Positions 34,825 to 44,681 of a stretch of DNA of 64,000 nucleotides are shown one piece after another. The position numbers were made by a program, and so were the translations under genes. Positions within the stretch are counted from its first letter, which is position 1. Every line of letters starts with the position of its first letter. Source of the DNA: Hemileia vastatrix. Lineage: Eukaryota > Basidiomycota > Pucciniomycetes > Pucciniales > Zaghouaniaceae. The notes under the pieces are model-generated. The model made no database searches. It was not told the DNA's origin and saw only the letters and a list, made by a program, of their open reading frames with translations. The stretch lies in NCBI GenBank assembly GCA_030280995.1, contig JASXTE010000005.1, positions 21,046,501 to 21,110,500 on the forward strand, read 5' to 3'.

Positions 34825-35814
34825 ATGAAAAGGAGATGGAAAGAAGTAGAAGAAAAAATTGTATTTTAGTTTTATTTTATTTTTATTTTATTTTATTATT
34901 AGTATTATTTTTTTTTTTTATATATTGTGGGTGAATGTTGTTAATTTTACAAGATTTGAGAAAGAGAGAAAAAGAAAAAAAAGAAAAAAGAAGTTTTAAA
35001 TAAAAAATTTTAGAATTTGAAAGAAGAATTTTAAAGAAAGAAAAAAAGGTTGTTTTAATTGAAGGAAGTTTTAGTGTTTTTTTTTTTTAAAAAAAAAAGG
35101 AAAATTTTTATGTAAGAAAAGAGAGAGAAAAAGAAACGGTTTTGTGATTGAGATGAGTTGTTAAATTGAGGATTTTTTTAAAAAAATTTTTTTTTTTTTT
35201 TTTTTTAAAGAAATTTTAGTTTGAAAAAGAGGAGAAAGAAAAGAAAAAAAACAAAGGGTAGAATTTAAGAGAGTTTGAAAAGAAGATTTATTTGTTTCGA
35301 AGAATTATTATAGGGAGATTCAGGGGTTGAAGTTAAGTTCGAGGAAATGGTCGTGCCATACAGGATTTGATGATTCGAAGAAAAGAAAGTCTTTAAAAGA
35401 GAGAATAAAAAATTTTTTAAAGAGAAAATTTTGAAGAGAATTTTAAATTTAAGAAAAGAATGTATTTAAAGAATTGAAGAAAGAAAAGAAGAAAATATTT
35501 AGAGAGATTTATGAGTTTTTTATTTTATTTTATTATTTATGTTTATTCTATTTTATTTTATTTTATTTTATTTAATTTAATTTAATTTAATTTAATTTTA
35601 TTTAATTTTAATTTTTATTTTATTTTATTTTTATTTTTTTTATTGTATTTAATTTTAATTTTGATTTTATTTTTGGTTGGTTTTGGAGGAAATTTATAGA
35701 AGGAGAAGAAAGAAAAAGAAGAGAGAAAAAAGAAAACAAGGCTAAGAAATTTAAGAGGTGTTTTAGATTTTAAAGAAAGAAAGAAAAGAAAAGAAAATTT
35801 TAAATAAAGAAATT
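34825..35814. repeat. Low-complexity purine and TTTTA tracts between antisense gene and pol
   Basis: Runs of GAAAAGAAAA type, T-runs of up to 22 (35191-35205) and a TTTTA/TTTAA microsatellite (35517-35665). No gene. The 3' ends of the two convergent genes fall here. Confidence 0.8.
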
Positions 35815-38800
35815 TTAAGGTTTTGGTTTTAAAGGATATTTCGAATGAAAAGATTTTAGGAGTTCAGGAGCATTGGAAACATTGATGGCTGGTTCCCAGG
35901 ATGTTTTGTCTGAGTCATTGAGGAAGCCTTCCCATTCCACAAGGTATTGAAGTTTCCCCTTGCGTATTCTTGAATCAAGGATACAACTTACTTCCCACTC
36001 TAGATGATCTTCTACTTCGACCGGTTCCGGAGGGGTTTGGTTCTTGCCCAGGTATATTTCTCGAGCCAGTTCCAGGAGAGATACATGGAAAACAGGGTGA
36101 ATCGCCTGCCATTTAGGAGGTAACTTGAGTCGAAATGCAGTTTTAGAGACTTCAGAGTCGATTTCGAATGGTCCCAAGCGCTTTTCAGCCAGTTTCTTTG
36201 ATGGTCTTGTTGTTCGGATGTTTCGTGCATCGAGCCATACTTTGTCGCCTGGTTTAAAGGAAGGAGCAGATTGTCGATGTTTGTCGGCCTGTTCCTTGTA
36301 TCTTCGAATCGCTGATTCCAAATTTGTTTTAAGTTCTTCTTGGAGTCGTGATATAGTTCGAAGATAATGTTCTGCAGGATGATTAGTTCCTACATGAATT
36401 GAGTTGAATTGAGGATGTCGTCCATAAATGGTTTCGAAGGGAGATTGTCGTATCGAAGAATGAGTCGAGTTATTATAAGCAAATTCGGCCAATGGTAGCC
36501 ATGTGGTCCAATCGTCTTGTTGGTAACTGACATACATTCGAAGATATTGTTCGAGGATTTGGTTAACTCTTTCTGTTTGACCATCGGTTTCAGGGTGATA
36601 GGCCGTGGAGAGATTCCTCGTGATATTGAGTTGTCGACACAGTTGGGTCCAGAATGTGGATACAAAAAATGAGCCTCTATCTGAAATAATGTCATTTGGT
36701 AAGCCGTGTTTAGAAAATACATATTCTAGAAACAATTTTGACAAATCTTCTGCTGTAGCAGTAGTAGTGGTTTTAACAAAAATAGACATTTTTGAAAATC
36801 TATCTACTATTACTAATATAGCATCAAAATCATTAGAAATAGGAAGTTGAGAAATGAAATCCATCGATAAAGATTCCCAAGGTTTAGAGGGAATAGGAAG
36901 TGGTTGAAGCAACCCATGCTTCCGGTGACGGGGAGCCTTATTCCTATTACATTCGTAACAAGCTTTTATATAGGCCTTGATTTCCTTGGTCATACCTGGC
37001 CAGAAGAAATCCCTCGCTATTAACTGGTAGGTTTTATCAACCCCAAAATGACCAGCTAACGGAGAATCATGTCGACTATTGAAAATCCATAATTTTATCT
37101 CATTGTTGTCGGGTATGACTACTCTACCTTCGAAGACTAATAGACCTGATTCAATACTAAATCTTTTGGCCCCTTGCTTCGAGAGTATTTTTTCTTTTAA
37201 CCCTAAACAATAATCGTCCTTCGACTGAGCTTCGAGGATGTTGGATAGTGGATTTCAAAAAGATTGAATTGTCATCGAATTAAGTTGATGAGTTGTTAAC
37301 ATTGATTCGTTGAAGATTGATTGCACATTTGCTGGGTTCTTGTCAGCAAATGCGTCCCCCCGCTGTGGGTAAACATCGTCCCGACGTGACAAGATATCTG
37401 GGACAATGCAGTTTTTTCCTGGGCGATAGGAAATAGAGAAAGAAAATTCAGACAAAAGTTCAGCCCACCTGGCTTGACGCCTGGTTAACACTTTAGAAGA
37501 CATGAAGTATTTCAAAGCATTTTGATCAGTTAAAATTTGAAAAGGACTATCTAGGCTGAGAAGAAAAGAACGCCATTTTTTAAGACAATGGATAATAGCT
37601 AAAAGCTCTTTGTCATGAATTTCATAATTTAATTCCGCGGCTATGAGTTTGCGTGACTCAAAAGCAACAGGATGAAACAAATTTGTTTCAGGATTTAATT
37701 GGGAGATGACCCCTGCAATAGCATAATCGCTCGCATCTGTCTCAACTATTGTTGAGGCCGAAGGATCAAAATGCCGAAGAATTGGGGCTGTGGTGAACGC
37801 CGTTTATAGTGCTTCGAATTCCTTTCGTGCTGTAGAAGTAAAAACAAAAGGAATATCTTTTCTAAGAAGAGAAGTAAGATTGGAAATAGTTTTAGAGTAA
37901 TCTTTAATAAATCTTCTATAGAAGTTTGCAAAACCCAAAAATCCTTGGAGTGATTTAATGTTTTTGGGCTCAGGCCATTCCAGGATTTTCTGGACTTTTT
38001 TGTCATCCATGACTAAACCGTCAGTGGACAACGTAAACCCCAAAAAATCAATTGATTTGAGGTGGAATTCGCATTTATTATGCTTGGCGTAGAGACCATG
38101 ATCTCGAAGACGATTTAGGACCTGTCAAACATGATGAATATGTTCATCCAGTGTTTTCGAGATTATTAAAATATCATCTAAATAGACGACTACAAATTGT
38201 TCAACAACATCTTGAAAGATATCATTAACAAAAGTTTGAAAAGTTGAAGGTGCGTTACATAATCCAAAAGGCATAACTAAATATTCAAAACTACCAAATC
38301 TAGTGCGCATTGCAGTCAGTGGTTCATGACCTTCCGCAATGCGAATAAGATTGTAAGCGCCTCTAAGATCAATTTTAGAAAAGAAACTAGCACCATTGAA
38401 AAGGGTAAGAAGTAATGACATAGGAGGAACAGGATATGCATTTTTCTTTGTGACTGTGTTGAGCTGTCTATAGTCAACACACAACCTAAGACTACCGTCC
38501 TTCTTTTTTACAAAGAGGACTGGGGAGCCGGTTGGAGATTTACTGGCTCTGATGAAACCATTGGCTACATTCTCTGCAATGTAGTCTCGAAGAACTTGAG
38601 ATTTGTCCTTCAATAGAGAATAGACAGGACCTGCCGGAGGTACTGGGCCTATTAGCTCTATTTGATGGTCGTAGGGTCGATGAGGTGGTAACTTATCGGC
38701 CTTGCGGATTGAGAAAACATCGAGGAAATCGTGGTAGATTTCCGGTAGAGTTGATTTAATGGCTTCAACGTTGATTTGGTCATCCTCTTCATCTTCGAGA

Positions 38801-39471
38801 GAATCTGTCGAGGTGATACCTGTATTGAGAGAGCATAATTCGATTACTTCGAGGCAATTTAAATCCTCTTCGAGTGAAGTCATCGAGCTAGAAGGGTTAG
38901 CCAATTGCTCATTTAAAGAAGGTACAGATGCTTGCAAGTCATCTGGCAGAGATTTGTCCTCTAGCAGGACGTTGTCAGGCGGGTTGTTTAACTCCCTATT
39001 GACCTGCATTAAAGAATCAGAAATATACTTAGAGCGTGGGGTGATCAATCCCCGGGTCCAATCAATTTCGGGATTCCAATACGTTAAAAAGTCATGGCCA
39101 AGAATGGTATCGTCCATCCTTGGCGCGTCCAAGACTGATAATTCCCACTTGAAGGGGGGAAAATTCGGAAAGTTGAAAACCCATAAAACTTTCTTACTTA
39201 CCCAATATTTGGGTTCCTCTGATTCGACCAAATAGATGGGAGTTCGATCGATATCTGTAAATGTTAGTTGAAGCTTCTCGGCAAAAGATAAACTAACAAA
39301 AGAAATTGAAGCTCCAGAGTCTATAAGACAACTGAAGGGGATATCCTCCTTAAAAAGAATGAATCTCAAGCGGTTTAAGGCAACTCCAGTCCTTAAGACA
39401 TGGAGGTTCTGTGCACTGGGAGAGATAAGATAGTTTGCTTTGCACACAAGTAAACTATCTACTAGTTTTTT
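35815..39471 (-). pseudogene. pol: Chromovirus pol: protease, RT, RNase H, integrase, chromodomain
   Basis: One frame from the frameshift site to 35815 with three stops: TGA 38125-38127, TAA 37804-37806, TGA 37255-37257. Protease DSGASISFVS; RT with DLRGAYNLIRI, MPFGLCNAPSTF and YLDD (about 38170); RNase [28 protein letters not shown] and PDILSRRDD; integrase with HDSPLAGHFG and CYECN, MDFISQLP, SDRGSFFVS and the Glu in ERVNQILEQ; GPFEID and HPVFHVSLL after it; then a chromodomain (EVSCILDSRIRKGKLQYLVEWEGF, about 36000-35870). The chromodomain would direct integration to histone-marked chromatin. Every catalytic residue I checked is present, so only the stops disable it. CGA-to-TGA explains 38125; 37255 may be the same. 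Confidence 0.95.
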
Positions 39472-40649
39472 GACTTCGAACTAGTACCTTCTCTTTCCTT
39501 CAACTTTACACAGTCTTCCAACTTGTGCTTACCCCCACAATACATACATAACCCATTATCTGCTCTTCTCTTCCTCTCAGCTTCTTTAAGTTCCCCTTTA
39601 GGATCCAGTACTTTGCTGATATCGCCTGGGGTTGAGCCTTTTGGTCGAGTTTTATCCTTTCCCTTATTGGGTTTGGATTGAGTCGAGGAGGATTGATTTG
39701 GTCGTGGGTGTGAAGAAGGTCCCGATTTAAACTTTAGGCCTTGAGATTTGTTGGCATATCGACGATGTTGAAGTCGTCCTTGATAAACGCCGTCAAGTTT
39801 GAGGGTTCGATCCATTAAATCCGTTAAAGTAGTCATCTTCTGACCGTGAAGATTTAATTGATCCAGAATCCTCGAATGAAGTCCTTTCTTGAAATGATAC
39901 TTAAGGGCAGCATCATTCCAACCTACTCGAGTTTGAAGTGCTCTGAAGTTCGAGATATATTCAGAGGCTTTACCATTATCACTCATGCAAAGAAAATCAA
40001 GTTCAATTTCTGCGTTGTCCGTTTCATTAGGATCCCCAAACAACGTAAAAAGTTGGTCTTCGAACTTTTCCCAATTATTGATAAGTAAGTGGGTTTCTGT
40101 CGAAGAAAGCATGAGTAGATAAGGTTCGAACCATCTTGCTGCTTTCCCGGCTAGGAATGAAGAAGCGTAAACAACCTTTGATCGGTCGCTGTTAAAGGTT
40201 CGAGGGTCATTATGGAACAGTAGCTTGCAGGTTTGCAAGAAGGGTTGCAATCTGTTGGGGTGATCTCCGTCGAATTTGTCAGGAGATTTCATAGAAGGAG
40301 TTTTGAACTTAGATCCTTCTGAAGACATTGGATTTGAAAGGGTTTTCATAAAAAGTCTCATGAAATCTTCCAGAGAGTTAGATGGTCCCGGTTCTGAGGA
40401 TTGGCCAGAAGGGTGATTGGTAGGGGCGGATGGTGCCTCATGCATTGTATCCTCTCCTTCTTCTTCATCACTAGAATCCTCAAAATCTTGTGGAATGTCT
40501 TCTACAGATTGAACTGAGTGTTGCCGTTCCCTAAGGTCGAGTGGTTCCAAAGAGTGAGTGCGAGAAACAGACCTTGTGGCTGTTGGCCTGCCTCTAGCGC
40601 GAGCTCTAGTAGTAGCGCCCGTAGGAGGAGTGCGTTGAACAGGTGCCAT
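39462..40649 (-). CDS. gag: Chromovirus Gag, 395 aa
   Basis: Intact frame from ATG 40649 to TAG 39462-39464. A basic Arg/Thr-rich and acidic leader is followed by a capsid region (KFDGDHPNRLQPFLQTC, AARWFEPYL, WEKFEDQLFTLFGDP, YISNFRALQTRVGWND) typical of retrotransposon_gag. The knuckle near the end is CMYCGGKHKLEDC (C-x2-C-x3-H-x4-C, one residue short of the usual). It forms the particle and packages RNA. A predicted leader of about 412 nt separates it from the proposed start site at 41060. Gag and pol are in different frames, with pol in -1. Confidence 0.93.
   Translation of the reverse strand: MAPVQRTPPTGATTRARARGRPTATRSVSRTHSLEPLDLRERQHSVQSVEDIPQDFEDSSDEEEGEDTMHEAPSAPTNHPSGQSSEPGPSNSLEDFMRLFMKTLSNPMSSEGSKFKTPSMKSPDKFDGDHPNRLQPFLQTCKLLFHNDPRTFNSDRSKVVYASSFLAGKAARWFEPYLLMLSSTETHLLINNWEKFEDQLFTLFGDPNETDNAEIELDFLCMSDNGKASEYISNFRALQTRVGWNDAALKYHFKKGLHSRILDQLNLHGQKMTTLTDLMDRTLKLDGVYQGRLQHRRYANKSQGLKFKSGPSSHPRPNQSSSTQSKPNKGKDKTRPKGSTPGDISKVLDPKGELKEAERKRRADNGLCMYCGGKHKLEDCVKLKEREGTSSKSKN
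39465..39471 (-). promoter_or_regulatory. -1 ribosomal frameshift site A_AAA_AAC at the gag stop
   Basis: In the gag frame the last codons read TCA AAA AAC TAG. A -1 slip on A_AAA_AAC gives AAA AAA CTA and enters the open pol frame, which has no other in-frame ATG before the protease. The heptamer touches the stop codon. Confidence 0.75.
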
Positions 40650-40707
40650 TTAAAATTTTTAGAAGCACCTAAAAAAGACGTAGTAGTGCAAAGAATGAGA
40701 ACTACGG

Positions 40708-40721
40708 AGAATTAAATTATA
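40708..40721 (-). promoter_or_regulatory. Putative self-priming primer-binding site
   Basis: One base inside the 5' LTR, the transcript reads UAUAAUUUAAUUCU, the exact complement of 14 nt in the LTR (41047-41060) that would form the 5' end of the RNA. No tRNA-type TGG site is present. This matches the Tf1/sushi style of priming. Confidence 0.65.
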
Positions 40722-40722
40722 C

Positions 40723-41495
40723 TGTCACCGGACGACCTACGCACAAGGTCGAGGATGTTCCTGAAAGTGAGATGAGGGATTTAGAAACTTCTTCGAAGCA
40801 CAGAGGAATGATTCGAGGAAATTATTCGAAGGTCACTCGAAGTAATAGCTATAGGTTCGAGGTTTGTTCGAGAAGAATTATAAACTAGTTCCAAGGTAAT
40901 AATAATTCTTAAAATCTCACGAAGGGTTGGAAACTCAATAGTCAAAGATTTAGGATTTAGAAATGAATATTGAGAAGGTAAAAGAAAGATACAATAACAA
41001 TGATTTAACTTTTAAGGTTTTTCCACTATTAATGTAAATACGATATTATAATTTAATTCTAAGGAATATTGAACCAAATACCCAACTCCTTTTATATCCT
41101 TTGTTCCTCCTCGCATTGACCTCCCTTCCATCGCAGTATTCCCATTCCATTGACCATTACTAACATACACTTAGACCCTCTTCACTAAATATCCGTCCAT
41201 GCTCAATATACCCCTTTTTAATTAATTAACAAAACTTTAATAAAAAACTACTACTGTACTATTTCGTTGATCCTAGCGCTGTGCGTCGCTTATTGAAAAG
41301 GACTAAGGTACCCTATTGGGAGATTGACTAATTTAGATTTAGAGTTTAGGCTAGCGCAGTTAAATAGTAAGTACACAAAGGAAAAATCGCAGTTGCTATG
41401 GAGAATTGCTTTCTGCGCTTCGAGTATAGATGTAGGACTCGATATTATTGATTTATTGAGTTAATTTCGCCTCGAGTGTCACGTGGCGCGTGACA
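40723..41495 (-). repeat. 5' LTR of chromovirus
   Basis: 773 bp, TSD CAACT directly after it at 41496. See the element entry for divergence. Confidence 0.95.
41047..41096 (-). promoter_or_regulatory. Predicted chromovirus promoter: TATA box and RNA 5' end
   Basis: TATAAAA at 41096-41090 (minus strand) lies 36 nt upstream of AGAATT at 41060, the 5' base of the sequence complementary to the primer-binding site. The 3' LTR carries the same arrangement near 33363-33314. Confidence 0.6.
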
Positions 41496-42198
41496 CAACT
41501 TCAATCGCCAGTCTCGCAAGTTGGGATAATAAGTTGTGCACTGAGAGTGTTTGATGTGAAACCTCTGACGAATGTAAAATTAGTGCCTTATGAGTTTGAT
41601 AGGAATCAGGCAGAAGTCGTAATATTCGGTGAGCTTCAACTTCACTTTCCACAGATACTCCAACCGAACCAAGTTCGTTGATTCTTGTCCTTAAGTCGTT
41701 AACAAAAGTTTTAAGTCCTTTATCATGACATTTCACATCATGATAGCGAGTAGAGATTGATGCTCAATTGGAAGCGTCATCAGTGGCATATTGATTCGTT
41801 AATTTGGACCAAATCAACCAAGGGCTCTCCATATCATCTTCAGTGACAAAAGCAGCAAGATTCCTGGCATCAATCTTGGAGATGATGATATCAGTGGCTT
41901 TATCGACTTTGGACTGAAAAACGTCTTTGATATTTTGTGCAGCATCATTAGGAGGTCTTGTTTCTTTACCAAGTACAAGAGCTTTGAGCTTGTGGCAAGT
42001 TAAAAGAGCTAGCATTCGCATTTTCCACTCATGAAAATTGTCAGAAGATAAGATAGGTATATTGCAGGAGGAATCTGTGTTGGAGTCTTGGTTTTCCATA
42101 TTGAAAACTTGATTAGGATGTATAGTTTCAGCGGAATCAGAGGATGTCTCGTAGGATGGAGCTGGTGATGGTATATCGAAGTTATCAGTGGTTGACAT
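41496..42198 (-). pseudogene. gag: Copia gag, split by the chromovirus
   Basis: Starts MSTTDNFDIPSPAPSY at 42198 and reads DNFHEWKMRMLALLTCHKL, a Copia Gag signature with LIWSKLTNQYA. A TGA at 41764-41766 (CGA fits) is followed in the same frame by TRYHDVKCHDKGLKTFVNDL and LRLLPDSYQTHKAL. It breaks at 41500 at the chromovirus and continues with the zinc-like segment at 32984. It forms the particle of the Copia element. Confidence 0.88.
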
Positions 42199-42223
42199 TC
42201 AATTTTGGCCTGGGCCCATAACC

Positions 42224-42750
42224 TAAAAGCCTTTTAAATATAATAATGCGACTAATCAGTAAAATGTCGCTCGTGCCTTAAGCAAGAAAATGGTCTCTGC
42301 CACTAATACCTTTTAAATATAATAATGCGACTAATCAGTAAAATGTCGCTCATGCCTTAAGCAAGAAAATGGTCTCTGCCGCTAATACCTAAATAAATGA
42401 GATGATAATAAGACTATCAATATATGAAATAGTAAGAGATAAGAAAAATGATCAGACCTATAAAGGTAGAATAAAATAATATTGAGCGAGAATGAAAAGA
42501 TAAAGAAATCTACTCAGATAGGGATACTATTAAATACCTGAGTGTTCTCGCTCAATACATAAGTAGAATATGATTGAGCAGCACGCAAACAGAGACATAT
42601 CACATCATAATAGATTATGTATTAACTAACCATGTGTATGACAGTTCAGAATTGAGGCAGTATGACATGTCGCTATTAAAATAAAGTTGGATTAAAAGAA
42701 CATAACGAAATAAATGAATAAAATATCACAAATAATTATATATTTTCACA
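42224..42750 (-). repeat. 5' LTR of Copia element (527 bp)
   Basis: Starts TAAAAGCC at 42224, ends TTTTCACA at 42750. It has two copies of the 80-bp ATAATAATGCGACTAATCAG unit rather than three. Confidence 0.92.
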
Positions 42751-42755
42751 TGTAC

Positions 42756-43010
42756 TAAGTAAGCGGCAACCTCAGTCATAATACACGACGAGGAAGGAAG
42801 AGCAGAAGTATTGAAGGGGATCTTATGGGATTTGGCTATCTTAATGAGTGTTAGCCGTAATTCAGTGTGGGCAGGGAAAAAAAGTAAGAAGTGTTCAGGG
42901 GTGTCATCCCCGACCCTTTTGAATAGGCAAATCATTTTTTTGGTCAGAACAACTTTGATTTTTTCTTTAAATTTTCTGCAAGCGTTTATGACTTGGCTGT
43001 AACTAAAAAA
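42756..43010 (-). pseudogene. Minus-strand LINE ORF2 C-terminus
   Basis: Reads ICLFKRVGDDTPEHFLLFFPAHTELR and IMTEVAAYLV up to the Copia insertion, matching the C-terminal zinc-like motif of the plus-strand LINE (KDTPEHVLLFCPSHIE). It resumes at 28735. Cys-to-Phe changes show decay. The upstream part beyond 43010 is not recognisable. Confidence 0.75.
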
Positions 43011-44681
43011 TACCTAAAAATTAATTTTTATTGTTCCGAATTTCATTAATGACATCATTGCAACTTGGCAGCTTCCAACTACCTTGAAATGCCAAAATTG
43101 ATCGTCCACAAAGGCACCATTTTTGTCAGCCTTTTATGAAAGCTACTTATGATTTCATATCATTATATTCTAATAACTCTACAACTTCATCAAGTAAATT
43201 ACAAAGAAGCTGTTATGGTTCAATTTTTATCCTAAAAGTTGAAAATATTGTTGCCATAGCGATCTTTTGAGTTAGAATTTTGTTTTTATTGAACTTCTAT
43301 TGTCTAATACTACTGAAGGAAAAGGGGGAGAAGAGTGAAAAAGGGAACAGAGTATTTATTTTGGATTTTTGATACTTTTACTAATGTAGTGAAGTGACGT
43401 CCACAAGAGACTTGGGAAAAAATGATGGCTTATATCCTAAATAGCGAAAGGAATATGTCACAGCTGACGAATGAAGTGAAGGAGCGTCTGAGAGTAGCTA
43501 GGAATGTGTGTCGCATCCTGACCTGCGACGCCCAGCCGAACCCACACTGCTGGACTAAATTCACTACATTTCCATTCCAAAAAATCATTTAACAATCATT
43601 TAGGAAGTTTCAGGCCTCATCAGGCGCCCTGGCAGGAAAAATTTAGATTTATCAAAATTTTTACCCCTCCTATTTGTTTTTATGGCCAACATTTACGGCT
43701 GTTTGTAAAAAGCTTGGTGGTTTTTTTTGGGAGGGAGGGGGAAATTGGATGACCACCAGCTTTCTGAAAATAGGTGTATAAACCTGAACTTCTTCCCACG
43801 TAGTTTGAGGCACTTGGGAACGTGGAGTGAGAGCTAGGGGGTTGGAGGTTAACTCGCCTGTTTTCGAGCCTAATTATCAAAATTTTTAGGATGTAGAACG
43901 CCCTGAAAGACCGCCATTCGCAAAAATGCTAGTCAAATAAGAAACCTGAGAAGGAACTGATTGCTGGTGAGGCCTCACTGCTGCCCTGGAGGATAATCTA
44001 GGGTTGAATGTAGGAATGGGAGTGCACATCAGCTAAAAATGGAGGACGAATGATTGATCCAAATGAGCAAACTAACTCCGCATTTCCATAAACATAGTCC
44101 TAGAATTCTTCTTGTGATACCGTCGCCAGCCGTCATGTATGAAGTCAAGTTATCCTGTATTCCCCGTGATTGATAAAATTGCATTTTTGAATAAATTAAT
44201 TAATGAGTAGCGCTGGATTAATTACTTATTTATAATATGCCATCGATAATAGGTTTCACTTGAAATTGCAACACAGAAATTATCGAAATACTTAAATTAG
44301 GTGATACCATTACAATATTGGGAGGTTTTTAAAATGTCACAACATCTGTACTAATGGATCGTGACATGTTTTGCCATTGTAAGCTGAGAAAAAATAATGA
44401 AAAAGAGACTATAGAATGATCTTGTAACCCTAAAGGTTAATATGGCAACCGGCTGGGTGTCCAGTGCCTTATCTGGAGTAGATTATTATAATCTTATCAT
44501 CCAAATACAGTGCTATAAAGAACAAAATTTCTTACATACATTTTTTGGAGTGATCTTGGTTTTTCAAGCAAGCAAACAAAAAAATTGGGCAATTTCACTC
44601 GTTCATTCACTCATTAATTTTAAACTTCTTTTTTATAGGTACAATCATACTTATAATATTTTCACGGAAAGCACATAAATC
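43011..44681. other. Intergenic region, higher complexity, no gene recognised
   Basis: Not AT-simple and without visible repeats. Only short ORFs in random frames. It probably includes the promoter of the gene at 44682. Confidence 0.5.

Larger units (their letters stand above)
32990..41495 (-). mobile_element. Young chromodomain Ty3/Gypsy element (chromovirus), 8506 bp
   Basis: Two 773-bp LTRs (32990-33762 and 40723-41495) with TGTCACC...GTGACA ends and TSD CAACT (32985-32989, 41496-41500). By eye the LTRs differ at only three sites near their right ends, two being C/T at CpG. Internal genes: gag (40649-39462), pol in the -1 frame (39471-35815) with a chromodomain, and an antisense zinc-cluster gene (33871-34822). 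It is the youngest large insertion in the window. Confidence 0.96.
28736..42750 (-). mobile_element. Ty1/Copia element with both LTRs and TSD, split by a Gypsy insertion
   Basis: LTRs at 28736-29481 and 42224-42750 are flanked by TGTAC. A candidate primer-binding site (GGTTATGGGCCCAGG) follows the 5' LTR on the minus strand. Gag lies at 42198-41496, pol at 32984-29467, and the chromovirus 32990-41495 sits between them with its CAACT duplication. Without the Gypsy insertion the element is about 5.5 kb. It is itself inserted in a minus-strand LINE. Confidence 0.93.

Noticed and set aside
35517..35665. TTTTA/TTTAA tract as a telomere- or centromere-like repeat
   Set aside because: Simple AT microsatellite inside a retroelement; no telomeric motif or long array.
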